Origin: Viscum album
Taxonomy: Eukaryota > Streptophyta > Magnoliopsida > Santalales > Viscaceae
Length of the DNA stretch: 64,000 nucleotides
Reading direction: 5' to 3'
Assembly: GCA_963277665.1 (NCBI GenBank)
Contig: OY728143.1
Coordinates: 233,483,591-233,547,590 of the forward strand
Part shown: positions 1-13,069 of the stretch, piece by piece
Numbering within the stretch: position 1 is the stretch's first letter
Layout: each line of letters begins with the position of its first letter
Made by a program: the position numbers and the translations under genes
The notes under the pieces: generated by a model
Database searches by the model: none
What the model was told of the DNA's origin: nothing
Seen by the model: only the letters and a program-made list of their open reading frames with translations

Positions 1-1862
1 ATTACCTTGTGTCTGAACACTTTCTTCACATTAATGTCATGTATAATGACATTAGATTCACTAATTAACAATTATATAACCATTAATACATGAATTTTAT
101 TAATTACATATTCACTATTTTCTTTTATGGGTTGTTGGATGAGTTATAGAGCTTAAATTCATTGTTTGAGAGTGTTAATTTTATTACCTTTTATGAACGG
201 TTCACTTGTATTCATGAAAGGGTGTTCATTTGAAATGTGGATAATAATCCAGAATATTTAATAAATTATCGGTGAAATCCCATATATATAAATTATCTTA
301 TAATGAGTTTTTTTATATACAGTGAGGATTCATCATTTGAAATTTTTTTAATGATAAATGCTTGGATAAATTTGGTGGTTTTTCTCACAAAGAACTTATT
401 TTGTATTATTATTTTATATCATGTTTGAATAAGGATATAAGAAAATCACATAAGATAAAATACATATATTACGATTTGAATCAACCATTAAAACAAATTC
501 ACGGACATTCTCTAAGATGGTAATGCCAATTAAAAACCCATTGTCCTTGAATGTGATAAATTAACACATCTCAGGGGGTGTTTTCATTTATAGTAATAAT
601 GGGGGGAGAAAGAGGGATTATGGTAAACTATACCATTACCATAATATAATTCCATAGAATATATGTTACTGGATATATAATACAAGTTGGGGGATTTGAG
701 GTGGGGAATGAAAATGAAAAGAGATGAACATCAAAGAAATTAAATGAATCAGAAAGATGAATTTACCTCTCGAGTTTATCTCCTTTGAGAGATTATTTAG
801 GGGAGATGATTTTTTTTAGGAGACAAAGGTCTGTTAGAATTGGGGAAGGATCCTTGGAAGGTATTTGAGTAGAATATTTAGTAGGTACGGGGCTTTACAG
901 AAGTGTGGAAATGAGGTTGTGAGGGGAGTTATTTATAGAGGAGGGAAGAAGGGTTTTCTCAAAATTATATTCATTAATATATTATTTCTTCAAAGAAAAT
1001 AAATAATGGGGATTCTTGTGATATAAAATATATATAAGTGCATTTTATTTTTATATTTGGATTCTTACATCACTCATGACGTTATTAATAGTGGATTTAA
1101 ATTATAATGTATTTATATGGTAAATTATTGTATTATATTATTCAAAAAAAATAAGGTATTTTAGAAAAATCACAAAAAATCACCATAACCATTTATCAAA
1201 AAGTATAATTCAAAAATGAAATCCATTTTATAAAAATAACTTTTCTCATTATTATTAATTTAATTTCTAATTAAAATCATATTTTACTGGAAAAAATTAA
1301 AATTTAAAATTTAAATTGTGTTTCTATCACTTTGAAATTTTAATTAAGGTCTCGTAAAATTATCATATAATAATAATACATAAAAATAATATTTTATGAA
1401 TAAATTTAATAAAAAATTCCTTCAAATAATGAAATTTATTATAAAATTTTCAAGACATACAAAAATACCAACAAAATATTATAATTATATCATATTGTAA
1501 CTTGTAAGACTGGTAAATTTTATTTATACTATCATTGGAGAGGTTCCAATTCACATGGATGGTTTACTATTCATAAGGGTCGCATTAATTTTCATAAGGG
1601 TAACATTACTATTTATTATGTTATGTTACAATTCACCAAAAATTATGTTTGTCCTATCGGACTCCAAACATGTTACTGATCACAACCGTGTGTGACGGAT
1701 TTTCTAAATTCAAATCTCAGAAGTTGAAAAATTAAGTTTAAAGGTCACATAGTATTTCATTTAAGAATTATGTGGAATTTTGTTTCCTAGTTGGAATTTA
1801 TTTGATTATGACATTACTTCAATAAGGGAGAATTTTCACTGATAAATGTTTGGGTCTTTACA
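1..1862 (-). mobile_element. Element A, 3' LTR (cut by window start)
   Basis: This is the downstream LTR of a minus-strand Ty3/gypsy element. It aligns almost end to end with 7446-9314: both copies share the block around 1647-1700 (CACCAAAAATTATGTTT, then ACTCCAAACAT) and the final GATTATGACATTA segment. Similarity stops near 1862 (TTTACA on the plus strand), where a polypurine tract on the minus strand begins. About 0.93 kb of this copy lies outside the window. By eye the two copies share roughly 70%, so the insertion is old. No coding capacity is visible. Confidence 0.8.
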
Positions 1863-1892
1863 TACTTACCCCCATTTGAAATTTCTCCCTTT
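1863..1892 (-). other. Element A polypurine tract region
   Basis: Read on the minus strand this stretch is purine-rich (AAAGGGAGAAATTTC then AATGGGGGTAAG) and lies directly against the inner edge of the 3' LTR. That is where a gypsy element primes plus-strand DNA synthesis. The exact tract is blurred by mutation. Confidence 0.55.
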
Positions 1893-2093
1893 AAATTTTA
1901 TTTTACATAAACAGGTGATGGTACTTCTCTTTCATTACATCATATGGTTCCCAATTTGGTTCATCATACTAATAGTTCCTCAAAAACACATTAACAAGGT
2001 GGGTTTTCTTTTTGTGTATAGCCTTATCTCCCCGATCCAGAATCATTACTAGTTTCTCTTTATAAGAGATATCATCTTTCGGTTGTACCACAT

Positions 2094-3330
2094 CTCAATT
2101 CAGTACATATGAGGGATCTGGAATATAATTCCTCGGGAGTGGTATGTGAAACACATCACGAACTTGTGAAATATTTTTTGTAAGTGCATTATGTTATTCC
2201 AGGACTCTTATGCAGTCAAGGATCTCAAAGGGGCCAATGTACCTTGTGATTAACATCCTTTTTTTTCAAACCACATGACTCTCTTCCATAGTAATATTCT
2301 AAGGAAAACATTATCTCCAGAGTCAAACTCCATGTCCCTTTGACGGTTGTTAGCATAGCTCTATTTCTAAATCTGAGCATATTTGATATGTTTTTGGATG
2401 GCTTGACCCTTCTATGTCATCTCTTTTACAAGAGGAGGTCCAAGTAACTTTATTTTTCCATATTCATCCTAAAAAGTGGGAGTTCTACATTGCATTCCAT
2501 ATAGAGCATCATATAAATCCATATGAATACTAGAGTGCAAGGTATATTTGTATGATAACTCAACAAATGGGATATTATAATCCCATCCACCTTTTAATTC
2601 TAAGGATAAGGTTTTTATCATTTCATTGAGTCTCTGAATAATACATTTGGATTGGACACTAGTTTCAAAGTAAAAAGTTTTGGGGAATTTTAATTCAATT
2701 CTCAAATCATGTTTAAGACTCATACAAAATTTATATATGAACATGGGATCTTGATCACAGACAATCGAGAGTGGAACCCTATATAGCCTCACTATATCCT
2801 TCACATATATCTTTTCACGTTTTTCAAGTGAGAGATCTTGCAAAATGGTGATAAATTGAGCATTATTTGTGATTCGGTCCACCATAACCCATATCACATT
2901 ATTCCCCTTGGACATATTTAGGAGACATGTGGCAAAGTCCATAGTAAAATTCTCCAATTTACACATGGGTATAGGCAATTTTTTCATCATTCCTTTGGAA
3001 TTTTTTCACTCTTCTTTAACTTTATGAAATATCAATCACCTTGAGATATATTCCACAATCCCCTTCTTCATGTTATCCCACCAGAAGTGTTCTTGGAGAT
3101 CTCAGTACATCTTGGTACTACCAGGATGGATAGGGAATGTTGAGATATGTGCATTGTCCAATAGATCCTCCTTTATCCTGGGTGATGAAGGCACACAAAA
3201 CTGTGTTCCAAACCAAATCATGAAATCATTATCGATATGGAACTATTGTATCTTATCTTCCTTTAATGCATTCACCTACTTTTATAACTCCAGATCATCC
3301 ATTTGGGCCTCTTTAATCATCTTTTGGATA
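2094..3330 (-). pseudogene. Element A integrase (broken)
   Basis: Decayed Ty3/gypsy integrase, the enzyme that joins the element's DNA to the host chromosome. From the N-terminal side (high coordinates), the zinc-binding domain is recognisable near 3060-3140 (HPGSTKMY, then EHFWWDNMKK), with stops and its second half spoiled. The catalytic core is the best part: an open 173-codon frame at 2469-2990 with KGNNVIWVMVDRITNNAQF, VPLSIVCDQDPMF and DALYGMQCRTP, matching the family's KGNDVIWVIVDRLTKSAHF and DRDPRF blocks. The C-terminal domain follows at 2094-2420 (RDMEFDSGDNVFL, RYIGPFEILD, VRDVFHIPLPRNYIPDPS) in shifting frames with stop codons. The core aspartates of the VDR and CDQD motifs survive, but no continuous reading frame covers the protein. 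Confidence 0.85.
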
Positions 3331-3479
3331 GAATATTGGGCAGTAATTTGGGGAAGGTAGGATGTATTAACTACCATTATGATTTCCAAATCCATAATTT
3401 TCATATCAATGATGACAAGGTATTTCACAATAATTAACATGGATAGTGCAGCAGTTTCGTTTCTACATAAATAATCAAT

Positions 3480-3800
3480 AACCTTATTTTCATTTCATGG
3501 ATTAAAGTGAATAGAGAAATCATAGTCTTTGACTAGCTCTGACATCACCTTTGATGAATGTGTATCTCCTTTTGTGTGAATATATATACATTAGGCTCTT
3601 ATAATTGGTATATATGTTAGAGTTCTCACCAAAGAGGTAGTACTAAAATATTTTTACGAAAAAAATCACAGCTGCTAGCTCTAGATCATGTGTCCGGAAT
3701 TACTGCTCATGGATCCTCAATTGTCGTGCGTTGTAGGCTATCAAATTCTCATTTTTCATGACTACACGACCCAATTTTTTCTTAGAATAATCACTATATA
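3480..3800 (-). pseudogene. Element A RNase H (broken)
   Basis: Remnant of the RNase H domain that removes the RNA template during reverse transcription. Minus-strand translation gives IAYNARQLRIHEQ, then THDLELAAVIF and TNYKSLMYIYSHKR. These match the family pattern IAYASRQLKPHE / THDLELAAVVF / TDHKSLKYIF. Frameshifts and stops interrupt it, and the usual TDHKSL reads TNYKSL. It sits in the correct place between the reverse transcriptase (higher coordinates) and integrase (lower). Confidence 0.75.
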
Positions 3801-4783
3801 TCACAAAACGTTAAATAATTTTCAGTAATGTGATTACGAGTGCAGTGATCAGCCTTCTATTTTTCTCTTTGAATATTTCCTCATATTCCTTCATCCAAAC
3901 ATACTTCCCCCTTTCCATGATACTAGAGGTTCTAGTCCATTCCTCAATCACCTTTGGTTTTGAAGGGTCTACCAAAATTCCATCACTTTTTATCACATGT
4001 CCATAGAATGCGACATACATCTTTCAAAGGTCACACATTTTGATAATGGTGTACAACTCCACCTTTATCAATGTCACCAACACATTTCTTAAATGTTCTT
4101 CATCTTCCTCATTTCTCTTGGAGTAAAGGATAATATCATCAATAAACAAAACAAAAAATTCATTCAGTTAATGCATGAATAATTTATTCAACAAATCCAT
4201 GATGATTTTAGGGGAGTAAGTATGAAGGTCATCACTAGAAACTCATAGCACCCATACTTTGTGCATAAGGTCATCTTCTTAATATCATTCTTCGTCAACT
4301 TTAACAAATGATATATGGAATGAAGATCTACCCTTGAGAAGTTCTGACCTCCCAATAACAAATTTCACAAGTCTTAAATCCTTGGGAGAGGATATTTTTT
4401 CTTTATGGTGATCTTTTTGAGTTCCCAATAGTCGATACATAGCTTCATTGATCCATCATATTCATCACAAAGAGCACTGGTGCACCCCAAGGTGCTGAAC
4501 TAGGGAGTATGATCCCTTTTTCCAAATGATCTTGTATAAATTTATTTATATTCACCATTTCTATTGGAGACATCCTATAGTGACATTTTGATATAATAGT
4601 ACCTCGGGAATTGAGTTTTATTGAGAAATCTACCCCACGATCTATGGGAAGTTTAGGTTTCTGTTCAGGAAATACATCACTATATTCCCTCGCGATGGTA
4701 ATTTCCTCTAGGTTGACCCTTTCCATTGACTCAACTATTTGATCAAGGTATGATTCTTCACAAGGAATCAATACCCACACCAT
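3800..4783 (-). pseudogene. Element A reverse transcriptase (broken)
   Basis: Decayed gypsy reverse transcriptase. The linker and N-terminal part lie at 4445-4783 (REYSDVFPEQKPKLPIDRGV, CHYRMSPIEM, SSAPWGAPVLFVMNMMDQ), matching the family's EYPDVFPEELPGLPPDREV ... YRMAPAEL ... SPWGAPVLFVKKKDG. It continues in another frame at about 4370-4440 (SMKLCIDYWELKKITIKKKY). The catalytic box is at about 4128-4150 and reads VLFIDDIILYS, so both metal-binding aspartates are still encoded. The thumb side follows at 3960-4025 (AFYGHVIKSDGILVDPSKPK). Several frameshifts and stops separate these blocks. Confidence 0.85.
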
Positions 4784-5148
4784 TGAATGATTTTTTCAAG
4801 GAGATTCATGATCATCCTTGCATTTTCAAAAGAGCATGGGATTTTTGGTAATATGAAAATATATTTCCTTTCCCTGCAGTTTATATGTACTCTATATAAG
4901 GATAGAAAACCCATTCCCATTATAGCATCAAATTCCACAAAGGGAAATATTATTAGAATAACTGGAAGAATATTCACACATACGCTAATAAGAAAATAGT
5001 CCAACACTTGGGATTTAATGATTACAACACTTAGTGTTCTTATATATATCTCAACATCATGTTTTTGGGGATTTGATTCTATATTTCTAGTAAACATGTA
5101 TGATATAAAAGAATTCGGATAACTAGAATCAAATATTACTTTTTTCAT
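4768..5148 (-). pseudogene. Element A aspartic protease (broken)
   Basis: Retropepsin-type protease that would cut the Gag-Pol polyprotein. An open frame of 126 codons carries VIFDSSYPNSFISYMF where active relatives have FD(S/T)GA-HSFIS, so the catalytic D-S/T-G triad reads DSS and is lost. The flap-side block FDAIMGMGFLSLYRVHINCRERKYIF matches FDVILGMDWLS..HA.VDC..K...F; the usual aspartate after GM is glycine. The ATG at 5148 is only the first methionine in an eroded frame. It lies directly upstream of the reverse transcriptase in element orientation. Confidence 0.8.
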
Positions 5149-5154
5149 TCTTCA

Positions 5155-6300
5155 TTGAGTAGTATGTGTACATTTTACAACTTAATTTTCTCGATCAACT
5201 TCCACTGTAGTGATATCATAATCCTTCCCATGTTCTTTCAGCTTTGGTGGCTGATGATGATGAATACCCTTGAGGAGTCAAGGTTTTTTTTTGAACTGTC
5301 TTGCTTTGTGCCTTTTCTCCACATAGTTATATCATTGGACCATGGGTGGTTATCTCCTTTTTTCCACCACATTATCATGCCTTTTCATTTCATTTCTACA
5401 TTCAATAGATTAGTTTCCTTCTTTAAAATAGTAGAAACATGTCCTCGTCCCTTTCAAAAAATTCCTATGATTCTTCTTCCCACATTTTTGGCATGTGGGT
5501 GGTTGAGTTTTCTTCCCTCCATTATAATTAGATCCTCTAGTTAGAATCTCTAACTTTCATTTCATATCAATATAGGCATGGGACCATTCTTCAAACTTTA
5601 TATCCACTTTGAGTGCTCATCGAAAAACTTATTCATAACTTTCAATTAATTGAATTTTAAGAGACATTCAAAGGTGTGGTTTTCACACACTATAGAACCT
5701 ATCAATTTTTCTATCATTATTGAGAAAAATCATGAATCTTACTATAAAAGACCTATGAAATTCACTTTATAGTCCATGACAAATTTTTTTCCTTTTTCAT
5801 AAGATCTATGAATTCACTCTCTATGTTTTTATGAAGGCTGTTTGGGAAATACATGTTAAGAAACATGATCTTAAAGTCTTCCAATTCCATCACATAAATT
5901 TCTTCAACTGACTAGGTGTTCTTAATAAAATAAAAACATTGATTATCCTCTCCATCTAGATAATAAATGGACAAAGTCACTTTCTCCACCACAGATCAAT
6001 GAATCAAAAATATTACTTCTCTATCGAGCTAACCCACTATTCCACAACTAGTGGATTAGAAGATCCATCAAACGTCAGTTGTGATTTTTTCATAAGACAA
6101 TCATTATCCAACTAATTCTTCTTAAGTTAAGGAGGACATTCCACATTATTCAGAATATTATTTATAACCTGAGATAGTTGGGTAAGCATCATCATAAGTT
6201 TTGGAACTCCACATCCCAATGAAATGGGGCTGTCATTCGGGAAATCATTGCATTGTCCCTCACACGGGTTGTTGTCCTGGTTTTCCTTGTTCCCACTATT
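5155..6300 (-). pseudogene. Element A gag with zinc knuckle (broken)
   Basis: Region where the capsid/nucleocapsid polyprotein should lie, upstream of the protease in element orientation. A nucleocapsid remnant is visible at about 5410-5505 on the minus strand: CQKCGKKNHRNF, then CFYYFKEGN, a stop, and SIEC, a degraded form of the C-x2-C-x4-H-x4-C knuckle (CFxCGKxGHxxxxC). The capsid part (5570-6300) keeps no clean frame and is assigned by position. The plus-strand open frame at 5155-5544 is the antisense of this segment and not a gene. Confidence 0.6.
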
Positions 6301-6506
6301 TTCTAAAATAGAAACGTTTAGAATAAAACATAAGTCAACCAGTCATGAATAAATAACATGTTAATTTATTCAATTTACACTAAAAGAATATATTATGGGA
6401 TCCCAATGTTTAGAAAACCTTCTTATGTGCATATTATTACATAGTCTCATACAACAGGTTTTATCTAGGGTTCACTAATCTTAATTCCCAAATAAACTAA
6501 ACCTTG

Positions 6507-6518
6507 CCTCTGATACCA
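6507..6518 (-). other. Element A primer-binding site (iMet-type)
   Basis: The plus strand reads CCTCTGATACCA, so the element strand reads TGGTATCAGAGG, complementary to the 3' end of plant initiator tRNA-Met. It lies about 2 bases inside the 5' LTR edge. It fixes the element's orientation as minus. Confidence 0.85.
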
Positions 6519-6520
6519 AT

Positions 6521-9314
6521 TATAGAACCCATACTTTTCATACATCACTTTTACTTAATTTTAATGATAATCACCAAAAATATAATAAAAAATGAGGATC
6601 CAATGGTTTATCATCTTGGGAAAACTAAGACACTACAAAAAATTTACAATATAAAACAAAAATATATATTTAATTCATTCCCCTATAGATTCTTATATTC
6701 CATTGAGATCAACTTAGAACATATAGTCACATGAGAATATAAATCAAATGGGGTGAGCTAAAATCTTAGTAAGAGGATAGATAAGAACAATATAATGTGG
6801 GTGAGCATATTCATGACATCATAATCAAAATCATAAGAGGAATCATTAGATAATGGCATGGAATGTGGTAGTGTATAAAATTGAATAATAATATCATAGT
6901 GGTATGTTACCACACATAGTTGTGAAAAATGTTGGAATCATGTTCACACATCATTTCACTTTACAAAATGCATTTGAGCACTATATAATTCCAGGCACAC
7001 CCATCTCATAAAATCATTAATAATGCACTATATAATTTTTGGCACACCCGCCACAACATAACATTTACATTACCATGCATGCCACATAGGAAATATGTCA
7101 ATCACGAACCTAAAATAACCCATGGAAATAAATTGGTTTCACATAATGAAAAATATATTCATAAAAATTAGGTTCCCAAAATAAAGAGGGAATATCATTC
7201 TTGACATAGAACCTTTAACCATTAGAGAAGAGTGAAAGAGTCTTTAAGAAGTAAAAATGGTGTGTTTATTTGAAAGAATTGTTCCTTTGTAAAACATTTG
7301 ATTTTTCATAAAATAAATTAGAAAACATTTATATCCAAGAAAAGTTAAGATAATGATGAAGAAATTACTTTTAAGGCATATTCATTCAAAAAATGGGTTG
7401 AAGAGTGGAAAACCCAATGAAAGAGATTTATGTTCAAGAATGTCACCTTACCTTATGACAGAACGCATTATTAACTTTAAATTACTATATAATGAAATTA
7501 TATTTATTAATAAAATAGTTCATAATGATAAATAAATGAATTTTATTCATTATGGTCTCATTAAGTTCATTTATGGACCTTTGGATGAGTAATAGAGATT
7601 AAATTCAGGGTTCGGGAGTGTTAATTTTCATTGATTTTTTGAACATTTCACTTGTATTCATGAATGGTGTTCACTTGAATTATGGTTAAACATCCCTAAT
7701 TATTAATATATAATCAATAAATTTCTTGATATATAAATGATATTATAATCAATTTTCTATATACAATGAATATTTCTCATTATATAATATATTTAGGATA
7801 AACACATGGAATAATTTTTCGGTTTTCCTCAAAAAGAACATGTTTTGTATTAATATTTAATATCATTAGTATATAAGGATTATAGAAAATTTAATAAGAT
7901 AAAATACATATATTATTATCTGGTTCAACCATTAAAATGGATTCCTGGTCAGTCTCGAAGATGGTAATTCAAATTTAAAACCCGTCATCCTTGAATGTGA
8001 TAAATTAAGATATCTATGGAAATTTTTTCATTTATAGTATAAAAGGAGGGGGTCAAGATTATGATGAATTATCCAAATTGCATAACATAATTCTATTAAA
8101 TTTATGTTATTGGAGTTATCATCCAATTCAGGTGAATGGATGCGAGGAAAAAAGACACAAGAATGGAACTTGAAAAGAAATAAAAGTATCAGAAGGAGGA
8201 ATTAAGGTCTTGATTTTATCCCATTTGATGTCCTATTTAGGTAAGAGGATCTGGTCTTTTGAAGGTACCAAGGGATCATGGACGTGTGGAAGGTTCTAGG
8301 GAAGATATTTGAGTAGAATTTGGAGTAGGCACAAGGATTGATAGGTGTGTGAAAATGAGGTTGTGAGGGGTCGTAACTATAGTAGAGGGGAGAGGGGTTT
8401 TCACAATATTATTTTCATTAATTTATTATTTCATCAAAAGAAAACAAACAGTGGGGATTCATGTTACTAAAAATAGTAATACGTTTATGTAAGTTCTATA
8501 TTTGGGTGCTTACATCACTCATGATGTTTGGAATACTGGATTTATATTATAATGTATTTATACAGCAAATTAAAGTATTTTACAATTAAAACAAATCATG
8601 TATTTCAAGAAAAATCTCAAAAATCATCCCTATCCATTATTTTACATTTATAATTCAAATATTAAATCCATTTTTTGAGTATAATTTTATAAATAAGATT
8701 CATTTAATTTTTTATTAAATTCATAATTTACTAAAAAAATAAAAAATAAAAAATAAAAAAACTATGTTTATAACAATTTGAATAATTAATTATGTTCTCA
8801 TAAAATTATCATATAATAATAAGACATCAAAATAATAGTTTATTAATATATTCTATGTGAATACATTTTATTTTTAAATTATTAAACTTATCATTAAATA
8901 TTCATGACTTATAAAAATACAAACACAGTAATATAATTATATGATTTTGTTACTTATTGGATGGATAAATTTTATTTATACTATCATTGGTAAGGTTCCT
9001 ATTCAATTAGACAATTTAATAATCATAAAGGTCATATTTATGTTCATATTTTTAACATCACTATTCGCAATGGTATGTTACTATTCACCAAAAATTATGT
9101 TTAGCTGATCTGACTCCAAACATCTTACTGATCGCAACCGTGTATGTCATATTTTCAAAATTCAAATCACAAAAGTGGAAAATTTACATTTTATGCTAAC
9201 ATAGTAGTTCATTTAATCATGAAGTGTCATTGTGTTTCCTAATGTGATTTTATATGATTATGACATTATTTCAAGAAGGAATAAATTGAATTGATAAAAT
9301 TTTGGATCGTTTCG
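6521..9314 (-). mobile_element. Element A, 5' LTR
   Basis: Upstream LTR of the minus-strand gypsy element A, about 2.79 kb. On the plus strand it starts just after the primer-binding site (TATAGAACCC, probably once TGTAGAACCC) and ends about 9314, where its match to 1-1862 stops. The first 0.9 kb has no partner in the window because the other LTR is cut. It holds a local tandem duplication at 6978-7071. The short open frames inside (for example 7353-7535) are chance. No target duplication could be tested. Confidence 0.8.
6978..7071. repeat. 47 bp tandem duplication in LTR A
   Basis: Two adjacent units of about 47 bp, each starting GCACTATATAATT and containing GGCACACCC, at 6978 and 7025. They differ at several positions. 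The matching part of the other LTR lies outside the window, so it is unknown whether the duplication came before insertion. Confidence 0.6.
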
Positions 9315-9689
9315 ATGATGGTTTTTAAAAGTAATAAGAAGTTTTTTATGAAGTGTGTAGTATTATATATATATAAATAATAATTAAATTCACCTTGTAA
9401 TTATCGAAAATCATCCAGACCATCATATTTAGGAAATCAGAATCTCAATAGTTAATAAATTTTTTCGTATTTTGAATAAGTTTTTTTTTAAAGAAGTTTT
9501 TCAAGTAGAAGAGGCTTGTCGGAATCATCGTGGTTCCAGAATGATGTTATGGCTATAATGATGAAGAGAATCAGATTTATCATTGATATGATAGAAATAT
9601 GATGATGATTTTTGGTTTTTATTCCAAAAAAATCATAAGTATGTTGAAAAAAAAATTATTCTCTCTTTATGAAAGAATAAGGTAGTGAT
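9315..9689. other. AT-rich spacer, nothing recognised
   Basis: Flank of element A. A short TA run occurs at about 9366-9380. No open frame, repeat partner or protein similarity was seen. Confidence 0.5.
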
Positions 9690-10340
9690 GATGCTAGAAA
9701 TAAAATTCATGACAATCATATTGAGGATTGTTGGAATGAAATACAGTTTTTGAAAGAATATGAAGTTATAAAACATCTTAATGTAAGTCAGATGATGCTG
9801 AAATAGATCTTCTTTATATTTAACTTCATTAGGTTGTGATGATTTAAGAAAATGTTAGTGGAAGAAGAATGTTTCTAAAATTGAAGATTATCAAAATCAG
9901 TCCATTAGTGTGAGATCATTAGATTTATATATGTTTTAGGGATGAGCTGGTTTACTCGATCGTAATCAGTGAATCTGATTGTTCTTATTTTTTTGCAAAA
10001 CCAAAATAGAAAAGATATATTTTCTTTAGTGAAATAATTTAATTATTTCTTAATCAAAAAATTAAAATAAGGTATTCTACAATAGTTCATTGGTATCATA
10101 TTCAAGAATTAAATTTATAGCTAAAGTTTAAGCTTCTTATACTAGTCCCTCAGATTCATTATGCAATCGTAATCATCATAGGTGGAATTTTATTCATTGG
10201 GATTTGTTAGGTCCAATGAAAATAAATATAATTAATAGATGTTGTTGATGGGGATAAAAAAAGAATATATAGATCAATAAATAATATAATCAACCATTTT
10301 AATAGAGATTATGTTTTTGATGTCATTATTAACTAGTGTG
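9690..10340 (+). pseudogene. Possible copia-like gag-pol relic
   Basis: Two short matches in the order expected for Ty1/copia. At about 9697-9735 the plus strand reads IHDNHIEDCWNE, like the second half of a copia Gag zinc knuckle (GHIxxxCW). About 450 bases later, at 10150-10245, it reads SDSLCNRNHHRW then NFIHWDLLGPMKI. This resembles the copia integrase start (P-LELIH.DL.GPM). Everything between and after is full of stops, and no catalytic DDE block, reverse transcriptase or LTR pair could be tied to it. The IHWDLLGPM block is the stronger piece. Chance similarity cannot be excluded. Confidence 0.35.
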
Positions 10341-11749
10341 AAAAGATAAATATGTAATCCATTGTGATTTTCAAAAAAATTATTATCCTTTGGGTAAAGT
10401 TTCATAATAATTTAAAATCATATATCTTCATCGTAATGAAGAAATCAGAATGATCTGATTGATTTTTTAATTGGTATAGAGAAATATAATCATATGACTT
10501 CAGTTTTGATTTATTTTCAAGTGGGTCAAGAAAATAAGAGTTACCAAATTCCCTCACCATAATGAAGATATCATAATTGAAAATTGGAATGATAATTAGA
10601 ATTATGTTTTCTAAGAAGACTAAACATGTTTTTTTTCATAATATATTCAAGTGGTATGGATATTCCTAATGCTAAAATAATATTGGGAAATCTGGAATAA
10701 TGAATTGGGAAATCAAAATTGAGAATCAGAAAATAACTAATAAATTTTAAATATGTCATTAGATAGATGATGTTTTTGGATTACTTGAGAAGGTTTGAGA
10801 AGAGTATTAAATCAATTAAAAGGTCATAAATTCTTCCATAATTCATGGTAAATCTAAATTCTAGGAAAATTGGTTAAGAGTTAAAAGTCTTTTAAATCAC
10901 GTCTAAAACTTATTTGGATTATGTAATAATGTAAAATTACTTTGTAAATTCATTACATGGATGTACTATTGAAATGAAGAGGGATAATATCTAACATTAT
11001 AGTGACAATATTTTTTCATATTGTTTTTCCTTGAAGATTTTGGTCAGACATAAGAAGAAAGTATAATAGACCAGATGATATTCAGCTAAAAATTTTAAGG
11101 GGATGGAACATTAGACTAGGAATCAACATTGTATTTCTAAAATTATATTAGAAGTAGTTTAGATTGTTTCAATGATATTTTTAAAGTGAAATATTTTCAT
11201 ATTGTTCATCAATACTTAGTAATTAGACTATGAAATCAAATAAAGTATCATTATAAACTCTATAGGAAGTTCATTCCATCTGCTAGGTAAGAGGGTGAAT
11301 TTTTTTTGGTCAACAGATTAGTGAGAAGTTGATAAATAAGCACTGTAAAATTATTGTTACAAAAAATTATCCTAAAACATCGTGCTACTTAATGAACATT
11401 AAATATTGTATTGAACATATTGTCACATGAGTGTAAGAGAATATACTACTCATTGAATTTTATAGAAAATCATTATTTTCCCATGGATTGTGTGGTATTT
11501 TATTGTTTTAAAACCATACCAATAATTTAGCTGCAATTTTTGAGTATTGAACTTTGTAAACTCTTATGTTTTTATGAATGTGTATTTTTTTTAGAAGATA
11601 AAGAAATACTTTATATAAGGTGGAAGTTGTTTCTAGAAGAAGGAAACATAAATGAAAAACGAATCACTAATTCACCTCCACCGCATCATAGTGATAAAAC
11701 TATACATAAATCATGGATCTTATTTCATTAAATCTTATTTCCTACAACG
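10341..11749. other. AT-rich region without recognised genes
   Basis: It may hold the rest of the copia-like relic, but I could not identify reverse transcriptase or RNase H motifs in either strand. Open frames of 62-63 codons (10571-10759 minus, 11540-11731 plus) are about what chance gives in such AT-rich DNA and have no recognisable domain. Confidence 0.45.
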
Positions 11750-12145
11750 AGTTATCTCATATAGGATTTGAATTGATGATAATTAATTCATTTCTTGAGT
11801 TTATAACATTTAGTGATGTATTAATCCCAGTTGGAAAGAAAATAGAAATACATTTACATATGAATGAATGATGATAGATTAATAAAAATAGTATCCCATT
11901 ATGTACATCCATGTATGGGTCCCAACAACATGTTGGATGGCTTTACAAATTTCCACAACACCATTTCCGTTTCCTAGATCCCTTTAAATTAAATCCTCAT
12001 TTCCCTCAAAATATCCATAAATGGTGTGAGTAATAATCAATGTATGAAACCACAAATGCATCCATAAAATTTTCACACATGTATAAGAATTGTATTCCTT
12101 GAAAATAATAAATTTGAAATAAATCATATTAAATAGAAAATATTG
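11750..12145 (+). repeat. Direct repeat R1, copy 1
   Basis: Diverged direct repeat with 14147-14550. Shared landmarks are TTGAATTGATGATAA-type sequence near 11770, ACATTTACATATGAA near 11850, and GTATAAGAATTGTATTCCTT followed by GAAAATAATAAAT near 12080-12110. By eye identity is about 65%. The two copies lie about 2.4 kb apart in the same orientation, so they could be LTRs of a small dead element or a segmental duplication. No protein match was seen. Confidence 0.55.
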
Positions 12146-13069
12146 TATTGAGTTAAAAACCAATTATGTACATATACATATGAACATTTTTCATATATGG
12201 TGGTATAACCCCTAACGTCTAATTGAGCCTCATCCAACCTTCATTTTTTCTAGGAGGACTGACTCAAGAATACTTTTAAATGGGATAAATAACCAAATAT
12301 TAGCATTTATAGGAGAAAATCTTGAACTAGTACTCTAGAGAACAAATAGATTATTTGTTGAATTATAGTGATGAAATTATAGAATAAAAATGAAATAATA
12401 ATTGAGCAGATGATATATAATGTTGGTAAATCTCGTGTTCTTTGATCACATAAATGAGGAAGATTAAGATGATGATGATCCTATATGCTCACGGTAGTAA
12501 AGTATATGATCAATATGATTATTGATTAAATTTTAGAGATTTACAAAATTTATTCATGTATCCATTTAAAATGAATTATATGCACTAGAACATATGTTTT
12601 TTCTTTATCAATTTCCTGAAATATTAAAATAGAGTGAAATAGGATTGTGTCCATAGCCAATATATGCATGATAATTATTAGTTATTTATAATAAAATAAT
12701 TTGGCCATTACTTCATTTTTTTGAAGCCATGATGGAAAAAACACATTAATACTAATATATATTCATGAAATATTAAAAGGAATATTAATATATAAAAAGA
12801 AATATTTATTAAAAAATCACAATTGTATATTAATTAAAATAATAATATAACTTTTCATATTTATATTTGATGAAGAATTTTGAAAAATAGAGCATCATAA
12901 AAAATAATCTGCATGTGAAGTTGTCACTATAAAATGATACTTTTAATTTTAAAATAATGTTTCAATTATTTTTAAACATAAAATATTAAAAAAATATTTA
13001 ATGTAATTCATATTTAAATAATTAATTAAAGATAATAATTTAAAAAAATTGGAAACCAATTTTTATCAA
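12146..13069. other. AT-rich region, nothing recognised
   Basis: Lies between R1 copy 1 and the palindrome-rich block. It has many A and T runs, no open frame of note and no repeat partner that I could find. Confidence 0.45.

Noticed and set aside
6632..6645. CACTACAAAAAATT in LTR A as a CACTA transposon end
   Set aside because: No subterminal repeats or partner end nearby, and it lies inside an LTR that otherwise aligns as one unit.
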